DNA of 57,820 nt, from NCBI RefSeq assembly GCF_902829295.1, contig NZ_CADEPL010000008.1, positions 1-57,820 on the forward strand, in the 5' to 3' direction. The first letter of the stretch is position 1; each line of letters begins with the position of its first letter. Below, piece after piece: positions 43,865 to 52,970 of the stretch. The position numbers and the translations under genes are program-made. Below the pieces are notes generated by a model. That model made no database searches. It was not told the origin of the DNA and was given only the letters and a program-made list of their open reading frames with translations. The DNA is from Vogesella oryzae. GTDB taxonomy: Bacteria > Pseudomonadota > Gammaproteobacteria > Burkholderiales > Chromobacteriaceae.

Positions 43865-44343
43865 CAGTTGCCTTTCGGCTGTGCGCCCGGGCGCAGCTTG
43901 ATGCTCAGCCCCTTGAGCAGGTAGCGCAGGAACTGGTCGCCGCACAGGCGGAAGTTCTTGTGGCCGGGCTTGCGGAACAGCGCGCCGACTTCGGCGCTGG
44001 AGACCTGCAGGCCGGTGAGGGCGATCAGCGCCTCGATGTCTTCCTGCTTCAGCTCGAACGCCACGCGCAGCTTTTTCAGGATGTCGTTGTTGTTCAGGCG
44101 CAAGAGTGGTGCCGGCGGCGGCGCATCGTCGCGGCGGCCGCGTTTTTCGATGATCAGGCCATCGAGAAACGCCGACAGCAGTTCGTCGCTGCAGGGCTGG
44201 AAGCCGGCTTCGTCGTCTTTCTTCAGCAGCGCGGTGAAGTCGTCGTCGGCGTACGGTTCGGCGTGCTGCAGGATGGCCAGCATCTTGGCGTCGCCGATAT
44301 TGAGGATGAAGCGCACGCTGCGCAGGATGTCGTTGTTAAGCAT
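43864..44343 (-). CDS. DUF1456-family protein (YehS-like)
   Basis: A 159-residue cytoplasmic protein made of two copies of a ~60-residue helical repeat: LNNDILRSVRFILNIGDAKM near residue 2 and LNNNDILKKLRVAFELKQED near residue 83. This duplicated layout is the definition of DUF1456; the function is unknown. It is the first gene of a two-gene unit with the 106-residue protein. Confidence 0.88.
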   Translation of the reverse strand: MLNNDILRSVRFILNIGDAKMLAILQHAEPYADDDFTALLKKDDEAGFQPCSDELLSAFLDGLIIEKRGRRDDAPPPAPLLRLNNNDILKKLRVAFELKQEDIEALIALTGLQVSSAEVGALFRKPGHKNFRLCGDQFLRYLLKGLSIKLRPGAQPKGN

Positions 44344-44401
44344 GGGGTGTCCGTAGTGGGGTGCGGCCGGCGATGGCGTGCTGTCGCGGCTGGCCAGCAA
44401 A

Positions 44402-44430
44402 AAGTTTGGCCGCATTGCTGCGGCCAACGT
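44402..44430. terminator. DUS-like inverted pair after pdxH
   Basis: AAGTTTGGCCGCA (44402-44414) and TGCGGCCAACGT (44419-44430) form a short-loop stem with small mismatches. It lies 20 bases beyond the pdxH stop on the minus strand. Confidence 0.5.
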
Positions 44431-44449
44431 GGCAGGCGTGGGCGGCGCG

Positions 44450-45091
44450 TTATGGCGCCAGGCGGCAGCGTTCCCAGCCGGCATTGGCCTGCAGGGTATA
44501 TAGCACGCGATCGTGCAGCCGGCTGGGGCGACCCTGCCAGAATTCCACGCGGTCCGGCACGATGGCGTAACCGCCCCAGTGCGGCGGGCGCGGCACGGTC
44601 AGCGGGTGCTTGAGGCCGAAGGTGGCGGCGCGGGTCACCAGCACGCTCTTGCCGTCGATGACGCTGCTCTGTTCGCTGGCCCAGGCGCCGATGCGGCTGG
44701 TGTAGGGGCGGCTGGCGAAGTATTCGTCGGAGACTTCCGGCGCTACCTGCTGCACCTTGCCCTCGAGGCGTACCTGGCGTTCCAGCTCCGGCCAGAAGAA
44801 GGTTACCGCGATGTAGGGGTTGGCCGTCAGTTGGCGGCCCTTGCGGCTGAGGTAGTTGGTGTAGAACACCAGTTGCCCGTTTTCCACCCCCTTGAGCAAC
44901 ACGATGCGCGCCGACGGGCGGCCGTGCTCGTCCACGGTGGCAATGTGCATGGCGGTGGGTTCGTTCACCTCGGCGGCGATGGCCTCGTGCAGCCACAGCT
45001 CGAACTGTGCCACCGCATCCGGCAGGCAATCGTCGGGGGAAAGTTCTTTCTTGCTGTATTCCAGACGGATATCGGCGAGATTCAGCGGCAT
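44450..45091 (-). CDS. pdxH: Pyridoxamine/pyridoxine 5'-phosphate oxidase
   Basis: FMN enzyme that makes pyridoxal 5'-phosphate, the cofactor of several enzymes in this window. The 213 residues match the family length. [46 protein letters not shown] and the terminal [17 protein letters not shown]...HDR are diagnostic. GGAGG sits six bases before the ATG at 45091. It is divergent from hemA. Confidence 0.96.
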   Translation of the reverse strand: MPLNLADIRLEYSKKELSPDDCLPDAVAQFELWLHEAIAAEVNEPTAMHIATVDEHGRPSARIVLLKGVENGQLVFYTNYLSRKGRQLTANPYIAVTFFWPELERQVRLEGKVQQVAPEVSDEYFASRPYTSRIGAWASEQSSVIDGKSVLVTRAATFGLKHPLTVPRPPHWGGYAIVPDRVEFWQGRPSRLHDRVLYTLQANAGWERCRLAP

Positions 45092-45206
45092 GGTGCCCTC
45101 CTTGATTGGCGACATGATACTCGGCTCGCCGCTTGCCGGCACGTCGCCCCGGCGCGCTAGCTGGTATAGAATGCCCGTTTTCTCCCTGCGCGTTATTGCC
45201 CTGCCC

Positions 45207-46460
45207 ATGCAGCTGGTTGCCATCGGTCTCAATCACCACACCGCTCCGCTTGCCATCCGCGAGCGTCTGGCCTTTCCGGCCGAGACGTTGTCGGCAGCGC
45301 TGGCGCAGCTGGTGGAGTCGCATGCCGCGCGCGAGGTCACCATCGTTTCCACCTGTAACCGCACCGAGCTGTACTGTGCCACCGCGCAGCCGGAGCAGGT
45401 GCTGCGCTGGCTGGTGGGTTACCACGGCATGGCGCTGGACGAGGTGGCGCCGTACCTGTACCAGCTGGATGCCGCCGAAACCGCGCGCCACGCTTTCCGC
45501 GTCGCCTCCGGGCTGGACTCGATGGTGCTGGGCGAGACGCAGATCCTCGGCCAGATCAAGGACGCGGTACGCAATGCCGAGCGCGCCGGCACCATGGGCA
45601 GCCTGCTCAACGGCCTGTTCCAGAAAACCTTTGCCGTGGCCAAGGATGTACGTAGCCAGACCGCGGTGGGCGCCAGCTCGGTATCGATGGCCGCCGCCGG
45701 GGTAAAACTGGCGGAGCAGATTTTTGCCTCGGTGGGCGAGCTGAATGTGCTGTTCATCGGCGCCGGCGAGATGATCGAGCTGGTGGCGACGCACTTTGCC
45801 GCCCGCCAGCCGCAGAAAATCACCGTCGCCAACCGCACACTGGAGCGCGGCCAACGGCTGGCTGCCGAGTTCGGCGGTAACGCGATCACCCTGTCCGAGC
45901 TGCCGGATCAGCTGCAGCACTACGACGTGGTGGTCAGCTCCACCGCCAGCCAGCTGCCGATCATCGGCAAGGGCATGGTGGAGCGCGCGATCAAGGCGCG
46001 CCGCCACCGCCCGATGTTCATGCTCGACCTGGCGGTGCCGCGCGATATCGAGGCCGAGGTTGGCCGCATGGACGACGTCTACCTGTACACCGTCGACGAC
46101 ATCGCCAGCATCGTGGAAGTGGGCCAGCAGGCGCGCAACCAGGCGGCCGAAGAGGCCGAGACCATCATCAACCACCGTGTGGTGGAGTTCGTCGACTGGC
46201 TCAAGCGCCGCGAGTCGGTGCCGCTGATCCGCGCGCTGCGCGACGAATCGGAACGTATCCGCCGTCACGCGCTGGACGCTGCGCTGAAGCAGCTGTCGCG
46301 TGGCGACGCCCCCGAAAAAGTGCTGGAAGCGTTGTCGCTGCAGCTCACCAACAAACTGATGCACCCGCCGACGCAGGCGCTGTCTACCGGCAGCGGCGCG
46401 GCGCACGATGCGCAGGTCGAACTGATCGCGCGTCTGTATCGCTTACACCCGGAGCAGTAA
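45207..46460 (+). CDS. hemA: Glutamyl-tRNA reductase
   Basis: First step of tetrapyrrole synthesis by the C5 route: reduces glutamyl-tRNA to glutamate-1-semialdehyde with NADPH. The 417 residues have the catalytic Cys50 in [27 protein letters not shown], the NADPH loop VLFIGAGEM and the C-terminal dimerisation helices. The ATG at 45207 gives the standard [14 protein letters not shown] start. It overlaps prfA by one base (TAATG), a common hemA-prfA arrangement. Confidence 0.97.
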   Translation: MQLVAIGLNHHTAPLAIRERLAFPAETLSAALAQLVESHAAREVTIVSTCNRTELYCATAQPEQVLRWLVGYHGMALDEVAPYLYQLDAAETARHAFRVASGLDSMVLGETQILGQIKDAVRNAERAGTMGSLLNGLFQKTFAVAKDVRSQTAVGASSVSMAAAGVKLAEQIFASVGELNVLFIGAGEMIELVATHFAARQPQKITVANRTLERGQRLAAEFGGNAITLSELPDQLQHYDVVVSSTASQLPIIGKGMVERAIKARRHRPMFMLDLAVPRDIEAEVGRMDDVYLYTVDDIASIVEVGQQARNQAAEEAETIINHRVVEFVDWLKRRESVPLIRALRDESERIRRHALDAALKQLSRGDAPEKVLEALSLQLTNKLMHPPTQALSTGSGAAHDAQVELIARLYRLHPEQ

Positions 46461-47536
46461 TGAAACCGTCGATTGCGGCGAAACTGGCCACCCTTTGCGA
46501 GCGGCTGGAAGAAGTCACCCATTTGCTGGCCGCCGAAAACGCCACCGCGGACATGGACGCGTTCCGCAAGCTTACCCGCGAACACGCCGAACTGACCCCG
46601 GTGGTGGAGGCATTCAATGCCTATCGCCAGAGCGAAGCCGATATCGCCACGGCCGGCGAACTGCTGGCCGATCCGGAGATGAAGGAATTCGCCCAGGCCG
46701 AGATTGAAGAAGCCAAGGCGCGCATGGATTCCCTGGACCTGGAGCTGCAGAAGCTGCTGCTGCCCAAGGACCCGAACGACGACAAGAACATCCTGCTGGA
46801 AATCCGCGCCGGCACCGGCGGCGACGAAGCGGCGCTGTTCGCCGGCGACCTCTTGCGCATGTATACCCGCTACGCCGAGCGCAACCGCTGGCAGGCCGAG
46901 ATCCTGTCCGCCAGCGAGTCCGACCTTGGCGGTTACAAGGAAGTGATCGTGCGTATCGCCGGTGACGGCGCCTACTCGCGGCTGAAGTTCGAGTCCGGCG
47001 GCCATCGCGTGCAGCGCGTGCCGGCCACCGAGACCCAGGGCCGCATCCATACCTCCGCCTGCACCGTGGCGGTGATGCCGGAAGCGGACGAGATTGCCGA
47101 AGGGGTGCTGAACCCGGCCGACCTGCGCATCGATACCTTCCGCGCCAGCGGCGCCGGCGGACAGCACATCAACAAGACCGACTCGGCGGTGCGTATCACC
47201 CACTTGCCGACTGGCATCGTGGCCGAGTGCCAGGACGGCCGTTCGCAGCACGCCAACAAGGCCAGCGCCATGCGCGTGCTGGCGGCGCGCATCTACGACA
47301 TCCAGTTGCGCGAGCAGCAGCAGAAGGAAGCGGCGGAGCGCAAGAGCCTGATCGGCTCCGGCGACCGCTCCGAGCGCATCCGTACCTATAACTACCCGCA
47401 GGGCCGCGTCACCGACCACCGCATCAACCTGACGCTGTACAAGCTGGATTACGTGATGGACGGCGACATGGTGGAGCTGACCGACGCGCTGCTGGCCGAG
47501 CGCCAGGCCGAGCTGCTGGCGCAGCTGGCAGAGTAA
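46460..47536 (+). CDS. prfA: Peptide chain release factor 1
   Basis: Releases finished proteins at UAA and UAG codons. The 358-residue length is standard. The GGQ motif is in [19 protein letters not shown] (GGQ about 233-235), and the codon-recognition domain contains the PxT-type loop around [11 protein letters not shown]. It overlaps hemA by one base and should be translationally coupled. Confidence 0.97.
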   Translation: MKPSIAAKLATLCERLEEVTHLLAAENATADMDAFRKLTREHAELTPVVEAFNAYRQSEADIATAGELLADPEMKEFAQAEIEEAKARMDSLDLELQKLLLPKDPNDDKNILLEIRAGTGGDEAALFAGDLLRMYTRYAERNRWQAEILSASESDLGGYKEVIVRIAGDGAYSRLKFESGGHRVQRVPATETQGRIHTSACTVAVMPEADEIAEGVLNPADLRIDTFRASGAGGQHINKTDSAVRITHLPTGIVAECQDGRSQHANKASAMRVLAARIYDIQLREQQQKEAAERKSLIGSGDRSERIRTYNYPQGRVTDHRINLTLYKLDYVMDGDMVELTDALLAERQAELLAQLAE

Positions 47537-47540
47537 AGCG

Positions 47541-47606
47541 TGCGGCCAACGTTGGCCGCAGAGGCAAACGACAAGGGCAAGCCGATGGCTTGCCCTTGTC
47601 GTTTGC
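47541..47606. terminator. DUS-like palindrome followed by a 20-bp perfect hairpin after prfA
   Basis: Bases 47541-47560 are a 20-base palindrome of two TTGGCCGCA words head to head. Directly after it, 47564-47583 pairs perfectly with 47587-47606 around the loop GAT, a 20-bp stem. No T run follows on either side. It lies between convergent genes and probably ends or protects both transcripts. Confidence 0.65.
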
Positions 47607-47634
47607 GGGTGGGCGAAACGGGTACGGAGCTGGC

Positions 47635-47940
47635 TCAGCTCCAGCGTTTGCCCAGTTCGTCCAGCCCGGCCTGCTGCAGTTCGGCCGGCGTCATCAGGAT
47701 GCGGAATTGGCAGCCGGCGTTGAAATTGAGGAAGAACTGCTCGGCCAGGGCCGGTACCGCGGCACCATTGGCGACTTCCACCACGAAGATCGCGCAGCGG
47801 TGACCGTCCTGTTCGGTGAAGTAGGCGGCTTCCGGCTGGATGCTGTCCAGAATGCGGCCGATGACGGCGCCGGCCTGACCGTTACGCACCAGGGTGTTGA
47901 ACGGTTCGTGCGGAAAATCGACGGTGAGTAACATTTTCAT
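47635..47940 (-). CDS. Hypothetical small cytoplasmic protein
   Basis: A 101-residue protein with alternating strands and helices suggestive of a ferredoxin-like alpha/beta fold (MKMLLTVDFPHEPFN, AYFTEQDGHRCAIFVVEV, FLNFNAGCQFRILMT). Relatives are sometimes labelled pantothenate synthetase-like without support. GGAGGT precedes the ATG on the minus strand, a strong ribosome-binding site, so it is likely expressed. I assign no function. Confidence 0.8.
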   Translation of the reverse strand: MKMLLTVDFPHEPFNTLVRNGQAGAVIGRILDSIQPEAAYFTEQDGHRCAIFVVEVANGAAVPALAEQFFLNFNAGCQFRILMTPAELQQAGLDELGKRWS

Positions 47941-48104
47941 GGGGACCTCCTGTTAACCCGGGAGGCAGGCGGCTGTCTGCCCTGCTACAGGCATAGGCCA
48001 GTTCCGCCGTGGCGGCGGGGTAATTGCCGGCGATTATCGATGCCAGGCGACTGCGGCGCGGTGGGCGCTTGTTTGCGCTGGCGCAAGCGCGCGCGGGGGC
48101 TGCT

Positions 48105-48133
48105 TTGCCAATCACTATATTTCTGCATATAGT
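48105..48133 (+). promoter_or_regulatory. Promoter with embedded palindromic operator
   Basis: TTGCCA (48105-48110) and TATAGT (48128-48133) are separated by 17 bases. ACTATAT-N6-ATATAGT, a perfect 7-bp-arm inverted repeat at 48114-48133, fills the spacer and covers the -10 box. A repressor bound here would block the polymerase. AT-rich palindromes in this position are typical of ArsR-family persulfide/redox sensors of the BigR/SqrR/YgaV group, but no such gene is in the window. Confidence 0.65.
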
Positions 48134-48166
48134 AAGACCGTCAGCATGCCACGGAGATTGGCAACC

Positions 48167-48358
48167 ATGTTCCAGCGCAATATCGGCAGTACCGAACGCA
48201 TCATCCGCATCGTGGCCGGCGTGGCCATCACCGCCTTGGCCTTTGTCGGCCCGCAGTCGCCGTGGGCATTCCTCGGCCTGGTGCCGCTGGCAACCGGCCT
48301 GCTCGGCTGGTGTCCGCCGTATGCCATGCTGGGGATCAATACCTGCAAGAAGTCCTGA
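48167..48358 (+). CDS. DUF2892 (YgaP-like) small membrane protein
   Basis: A 63-residue inner-membrane protein with two hydrophobic segments. MFQRNIGSTERIIRIVAGVA and the LLGWCPPYAMLGINTC end with its two cysteines are the DUF2892 signature, the same module that anchors the YgaP rhodanese. GGAG lies 11 bases before the ATG at 48167; an upstream in-frame ATG at 48146 has none. The operator-overlapped promoter ends 33 bases upstream. Confidence 0.9.
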   Translation: MFQRNIGSTERIIRIVAGVAITALAFVGPQSPWAFLGLVPLATGLLGWCPPYAMLGINTCKKS

Positions 48359-48377
48359 GCGGCAGCGGCAGGCAAAT

Positions 48378-48412
48378 AAAAAACGCGAGGCTATGCCTCG
48401 CGTTTTTGTTGT
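48378..48412. terminator. Bidirectional terminator between DUF2892 gene and rlpA
   Basis: AAAAACGCGAGGC pairs with GCCTCGCGTTTTT around TAT, giving T runs on both strands. Confidence 0.9.
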
Positions 48413-48433
48413 TTACCGTGTTGCCGGCCCGGT

Positions 48434-49291
48434 TTAACGGGTGATGACGGGTGCCACGTTTAGCGCGTTGGCTACCAGCAGCGCCTCATGGTCGTCACTG
48501 AACGGACCCATGCGTACGCGGTACAGGCCGTCCTGGTTGACGATGCCCAGCTTCTCGTCATGCGCGTTGGCCGGATTGGCCAGCAGCGCTTTCAGCTCGG
48601 CCTCGGCAGCGGCCAGGCGGCTGAAGGAAGCCAGTTGCAGGTAGTAGCTCTCGCCCGGCGCCGCTTTCTGCTGTGCCGGCGGACGGGTAGCGATACGGTC
48701 GCTGCCATCTACCGGGAACACGCGTTCCACCACCACGTTGCCGAAACCCGACTTCACGATGCCCAGCTTGTAGGCAGCGGAGTAGCTCAGGTCCATCAGG
48801 CGGTTCTTGTGAAACGGGCCACGGTCGTTGATGCGCACGATGACCGATTCGCCGTTTTTCAGGTTGGTAACCCGGGCGTAGCTCGGAATCGGTAGCGTCG
48901 GGTGCGCGGCGGTCATCGCAAACATATCGTAGCGTTCGCCGGAGCTGGTTTTGCGTCCGTGGAACTGCTTGCCGTACCAGGAAGCCTTGCCGGTCTGGCG
49001 GTAGGGCTTCTCCGATGCGTCCGGGCGGAAGCTCATGCCCAGGGCGGAGTACGGCTTGTTGGCTGAAGCGATCAGCGGCTCATCCTGCGGAATCGCATCC
49101 GGTATCAGGTCCAAGTTGACCGGGGTTTGCAGGGCCGGACCGTCGTTCTGGAAGTAGGCTCCGGAGTTGACGGCAGATTTTTTGTAACTGACCTTGGCAG
49201 TCTGCGTCGCAGTTGCCGGTCTGACGGTGGTACAAGCCACCAGCAAAGCACTGATGAACACTAGCCACAGCCATCGGTAAAAAGGTTTCAT
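48434..49291 (-). CDS. rlpA: RlpA-family septal lytic transglycosylase lipoprotein
   Basis: A 285-residue outer-membrane lipoprotein that, in studied species, cleaves denuded glycan strands at the septum. The lipobox LLVAC places the lipidated Cys at residue 20. A double-psi beta-barrel domain (about 100-195) shows GKASWYGKQFHGRKTSSGERYD, AAHPTLP and VIVRINDRGPFHKNR with the catalytic Glu and Asp, and a C-terminal SPOR domain (about 212-285; YYLQLASFSRLAAAEA, YRVRMGPFSD) binds denuded peptidoglycan. Confidence 0.94.
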   Translation of the reverse strand: MKPFYRWLWLVFISALLVACTTVRPATATQTAKVSYKKSAVNSGAYFQNDGPALQTPVNLDLIPDAIPQDEPLIASANKPYSALGMSFRPDASEKPYRQTGKASWYGKQFHGRKTSSGERYDMFAMTAAHPTLPIPSYARVTNLKNGESVIVRINDRGPFHKNRLMDLSYSAAYKLGIVKSGFGNVVVERVFPVDGSDRIATRPPAQQKAAPGESYYLQLASFSRLAAAEAELKALLANPANAHDEKLGIVNQDGLYRVRMGPFSDDHEALLVANALNVAPVITR

Positions 49292-49336
49292 GACCTCTCC
49301 TTATGCTGTTGTGCCAACGGTGAGTTGCAGGCGCGG

Positions 49337-49801
49337 CTAGAACCCTCCGACAAAATCATGCTGGCGCCAGGCTTCGAACACGAGCACGGCGACGGCATTG
49401 GAAAGGTTCAGGCTACGCGATTCGGGCCGCATCGGCAGTCGCACCCGCCGCGTAGACGGGAGCGTGTCGAGAATCTCGGCGGGCAGGCCGCGTGATTCGG
49501 GACCGAACAATAAAACATCGCCGGGCTGGAAGGCGATGCGGTCATGCCGCGTGGCACCCTTGGTGGTGGCCGCGAAAATGCGGCGCTCGCCAAGGTGGGC
49601 CAGGCAGGCTTCCCAGTCCTCGTGAACCACCATGCGGGCGTACTCGTGATAGTCGAGTCCGGCGCGTTTCAGTTTGGCGTCTTCGAGCGGAAAACCCAGT
49701 GGCTTGACCAAGTGCAATTCACAGCCGGTGTTGGCACAGAGTCGAATAATATTGCCCGTATTGGGCGGTATTTCCGGCTGGTAGAGAACAACGGTAAACA
49801 T
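49337..49801 (-). CDS. trmL: tRNA (cytidine(34)-2'-O)-methyltransferase
   Basis: SPOUT-class enzyme that methylates the wobble base of tRNA-Leu. The 154-residue protein has the TrmL/YibK opening VVLYQPEIPPNTGNIIRLCA, FGPESRGLP and the knotted C-terminus RLPMRPESRSLNLSNAVAV. Its stop is 45 bases before rlpA on the same strand. Confidence 0.95.
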   Translation of the reverse strand: MFTVVLYQPEIPPNTGNIIRLCANTGCELHLVKPLGFPLEDAKLKRAGLDYHEYARMVVHEDWEACLAHLGERRIFAATTKGATRHDRIAFQPGDVLLFGPESRGLPAEILDTLPSTRRVRLPMRPESRSLNLSNAVAVLVFEAWRQHDFVGGF

Positions 49802-49839
49802 CGTTGCGGGGCGAATATTCTAGTAAATCAACAGGTTGG

Positions 49840-50559
49840 TCAAGTGTGACGAAAATGGGCCTTGGCCAGCACCCATGCTTCTACCCGTTTTGCCCCTGCT
49901 TTTTTCAGGGTTTTGGACAGGGCATGCAAGGTGGCGCCGGTGCTTGCCACGTCATCGACAATGGCAATGAAAAGACCGTCACAGCGGTGTTTTACGCCGA
50001 AGGCATCACGCAGGTTGGCCAGCCGTTCGGTACGGTCGAGGCCGGCCTGCGGCACGGTGTTGCGTTTGCGCCAACACAGATCGCGAGCCAGTGGCGCGCG
50101 CATTGTAACAGCCAGGGCGTCGGCCAGTGCATCCGGCAGATTAAAGCCGCGGGCGGCCAACCTGGCGGCCGCCAGTGGCACCGGAATGATGAGGTCGGGC
50201 ACAGGCAGTGCCGGATGGCGTTGTAACAGCGTTCGCATCAGCCCGGCCAACGCGCCTTGCAGCGCCGGCTGCGGCCCGTATTTGCAACGCGCGATCAGGC
50301 CATCGAGCGGGTAATCGTAGTCGTAGGCGGCCAGCAGGCGGTCAAAGGCCGGCCGCAGTTGCTGGCAGTCGCCGCAGGGGGCGTGGCCGCTGTTGACCTG
50401 GGCATGGCATTGCGGACAGCGCGCGGTGATCTGATAAGGCAGGGCCGGCAGGCAGCACTGGCACACGCCGTGCGGTGCCGGACGTTGGCCGCAGAACTGG
50501 CAGTGCTGTTCAAATAATGAACAGCTGTCAACAAGGTGGCCAAGCAGGTTTGACAGCAT
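49840..50559 (-). CDS. comF: ComF-family phosphoribosyltransferase-like protein
   Basis: A 239-residue protein of the ComF/GntX family, implicated in DNA uptake for natural transformation. The N-terminal zinc-binding region has paired cysteines (CQFCGQRP, CQCC, CPQCHAQVNSGHAPCGDC), and the C-terminal part carries the PRPP loop IAIVDDVASTGAT. It is divergent from bioB with only 43 bases between the starts. Given the uptake-sequence-like word in this window, its presence is relevant. Confidence 0.93.
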   Translation of the reverse strand: MLSNLLGHLVDSCSLFEQHCQFCGQRPAPHGVCQCCLPALPYQITARCPQCHAQVNSGHAPCGDCQQLRPAFDRLLAAYDYDYPLDGLIARCKYGPQPALQGALAGLMRTLLQRHPALPVPDLIIPVPLAAARLAARGFNLPDALADALAVTMRAPLARDLCWRKRNTVPQAGLDRTERLANLRDAFGVKHRCDGLFIAIVDDVASTGATLHALSKTLKKAGAKRVEAWVLAKAHFRHT

Positions 50560-50602
50560 GCGGCAGTCCTCGGCATGATGCGCCTAGTTTTTACTCTAAT
50601 TT

Positions 50603-51601
50603 ATGACGGTAGCACAGATGACCCAGGCCACCATCGCTTTCCAGCGCCCGCCCAAACTGCATCCGGAACAAGCTCTGTGGAGCCAGCAGGAAGTCGAGGC
50701 TTTGTACGACCTGCCGTTCATGGAGCTGGTCTTCCGTGCCGCCGAGGTGCATCGCCAGCATTTCGACCCCAGCCGGGTGCAGCTGTCGACGCTGGTTTCC
50801 ATCAAGACCGGCGGTTGTCCGGAAGATTGCGGCTACTGCCCGCAATCGGTGCATCACGAAACGCCGGTGGAAAACCAGCCGATGATGACGGTGGAAGAAG
50901 TGGTCGAGGCCGCGCGTCATGCCAAGGCCAACGGTGCCGGGCGTTTCTGTATGGGCGCTGCCTGGCGCGGCCCCAAGGATGCCGATCTGGAAAAGACGCT
51001 GAACATGGTGCAGCAGGTCAAGGCGCTGGGTCTGCAGACCTGTGCCACTTTCGGGCTGCTGAAAGACGGCCAGGCCGAGAAGCTGAAAGATGCCGGGCTG
51101 GACTTCTATAACCACAATCTGGATACCGCACCGGACAAGTACGCCGACATCATCCAGACCCGTGAGTATGAAGACCGCCTCGACACCCTCGGCAAGGTAC
51201 GCGGCGCCGGCCTGTCGGTGTGCTGTGGCGGTATTGTCGGCCTCAACGAAACCCGCGAGCAGCGCGCCGGGCTGATCCTGCAACTGGCCAACCTCGACCC
51301 GCAGCCGGAGTCGGTGCCGGTGAACAATCTGGTGAAAGTAACCGGTACCCCGCTGGACGGCGCCGAGGAACTGGACTGGACCGAATTCGTGCGCACCATC
51401 GCCGTGGCGCGCCTGACGCTGCCGAAGAGCTATATCCGGCTGTCGGCCGGCCGCCGCGAAATGCCGGAGGCAATGCAGGCGCTGTGCTTCCTGGCCGGCG
51501 CCAACTCCATCTTCTACGGCGACAAGCTGCTGACCACCGGCAATCCGGATGTCGATGCCGACCGCGCGCTGATGGACAAGCTGGGTCTGCAACCGCTGTA
51601 A
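50603..51601 (+). CDS. bioB: Biotin synthase
   Basis: Radical-SAM enzyme that inserts sulfur into dethiobiotin. The 332 residues have the iron-sulfur motif [10 protein letters not shown] (Cys72, Cys76, Cys79), YNHNLDTAP and the terminal [12 protein letters not shown] with [2Fe-2S] ligands upstream. Two starts (50603 and 50618) are possible; the first is used here. bioF follows after a terminator, with bioH-bioC further on. Confidence 0.97.
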   Translation: MTVAQMTQATIAFQRPPKLHPEQALWSQQEVEALYDLPFMELVFRAAEVHRQHFDPSRVQLSTLVSIKTGGCPEDCGYCPQSVHHETPVENQPMMTVEEVVEAARHAKANGAGRFCMGAAWRGPKDADLEKTLNMVQQVKALGLQTCATFGLLKDGQAEKLKDAGLDFYNHNLDTAPDKYADIIQTREYEDRLDTLGKVRGAGLSVCCGGIVGLNETREQRAGLILQLANLDPQPESVPVNNLVKVTGTPLDGAEELDWTEFVRTIAVARLTLPKSYIRLSAGRREMPEAMQALCFLAGANSIFYGDKLLTTGNPDVDADRALMDKLGLQPL

Positions 51602-51656
51602 CCTGCTGCCGGCGCTAACCACCGCCAGCACTGACGCTACACTGCGTCACCGAACA

Positions 51657-51687
51657 AGCACCTTGCCGTCGGCGGGTGCTTTTTTTC
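51657..51687 (+). terminator. Terminator after bioB
   Basis: AGCACC (51657-51662) pairs with GGTGCT (51675-51680), followed by T7. bioF would then need its own promoter or read-through. Confidence 0.75.
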
Positions 51688-51702
51688 GACCATTGCACTA
51701 GA

Positions 51703-51717
51703 AAGGTTGGCCGCATG
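51703..51717 (+). promoter_or_regulatory. DUS-like word that forms the ribosome-binding site and start of bioF
   Basis: Exact AAGGTTGGCCGCA followed by TG: its last A begins the bioF ATG at 51715. GAAAGG, partly in the word, is the only Shine-Dalgarno-like sequence before the gene. Confidence 0.65.
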
Positions 51718-52866
51718 CGTCCCGACGAAATCGATTCCGCCCTGGGCGAGCTGGCTACCGAGCACCGCCTACGCCGCCGTCCCACGCTGGCTTCGCCACA
51801 GGGGCCGCGGGTGACGATCGACGGCTGCGACTATCTGGCATTTGCCAGCAACGATTACCTCGGGCTGGCCAATCATCCGGCGCTGCGGCAGGCGATGCAG
51901 CAGGGCATAGACGACTGGGGCGTCGGCGGCGGGGCGTCGGCGCTGGTGGCCGGGCATTTCGCCATCCAGCAACAGGCGGAGGAAGCGCTGGCGGCATTTG
52001 TCGGCTGCGAGTCCGCGCTGCTGTTCGGTTCCGGTTATGCGGCCAACCTCGGCGTGATCACCAGTTTGGTCGGGCGTGGCGATGCGGTGTTTGCCGATCG
52101 CCTCAATCACGCGTCGTTAAACGATGGCTGCCTGCTGTCGCGGGCCGAGTTCAAGCGTTTCCGCCACAACGATCTGGCGCAGCTGGAGCAGCTGTTGCGC
52201 GATACCCCGGCCCGCAGCCGGTTGATCGCGGTGGACGCGGTGTACAGCATGGATGGTGACGAGGCGCCGCTGCGCGACTTACTGCAGCTGGCCGAGCGCT
52301 ACGATGCCTGGCTGTATCTGGATGATGCCCACGGTTTCGGCCTGCTGGGCGATGGGCACGGCGCGTTGCTGGAGTATGCGCTGCACCACCCGCGGGTGGT
52401 GTACATGGCGACGCTGGGTAAAGCCGCCGGCGTGGCGGGGGCGTTCGTGGCCGGCAGCCGCCAGCTGGTCGACTGGCTGGTGAATACGGCGCGCACCTAC
52501 ATCTTTACTACCGCCCATCCGCCGGCGCAGGCCGCTGCGGTTTTGCGCAGTCTGCAGCTGATTGCTGACGAAAAATGGCGTCGTCATTTACTCAATGAGC
52601 ATATATCGGTGCTGCGCAATGGTTTGCGCGCAACTTCTTTATCGTTGTGCTCTTCCCGTGCGCCAATTCAACCGATTATTATTGGCAGCAATAAGGAAGT
52701 CTTGAAGCTGGCAGCAGCACTGCGTGCGCGCGGAATCTGGGTGCCGGCGATCAGACCGCCCACTGTGCCGGCAGGTAGCGCGCGTTTACGCGTATCACTG
52801 ACGGCCGGGCATACACGCGACGACGTGGCAGAGTTGTTAGCCGCATTACTATCTGTAATTAGTTAA
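51715..52866 (+). CDS. bioF: 8-amino-7-oxononanoate synthase
   Basis: PLP enzyme that condenses pimeloyl-ACP or -CoA with alanine in biotin synthesis. The 383 residues show NDYLGLA, GVGGGASALVAGH, DDAHGFGLLG and the PLP lysine in ATLGKAAGVAG (Lys236, the same number as in E. coli). The ATG at 51715 is the start in the family alignment. The last ~100 codons (from about 52560) are visibly lower in GC and use different codons from the first part, which hints at recombination at the 3' end. Confidence 0.96.
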   Translation: MRPDEIDSALGELATEHRLRRRPTLASPQGPRVTIDGCDYLAFASNDYLGLANHPALRQAMQQGIDDWGVGGGASALVAGHFAIQQQAEEALAAFVGCESALLFGSGYAANLGVITSLVGRGDAVFADRLNHASLNDGCLLSRAEFKRFRHNDLAQLEQLLRDTPARSRLIAVDAVYSMDGDEAPLRDLLQLAERYDAWLYLDDAHGFGLLGDGHGALLEYALHHPRVVYMATLGKAAGVAGAFVAGSRQLVDWLVNTARTYIFTTAHPPAQAAAVLRSLQLIADEKWRRHLLNEHISVLRNGLRATSLSLCSSRAPIQPIIIGSNKEVLKLAAALRARGIWVPAIRPPTVPAGSARLRVSLTAGHTRDDVAELLAALLSVIS

Positions 52867-52970
52867 AACTGCTGCTTCATTTGTTGTAAAAAGCTGCCAA
52901 TATAAAAACAGCCACTGTGCATGGGGGGATGCCCCGTGCAAGCGCTCACGAGTGGGTATACACGAACTGT

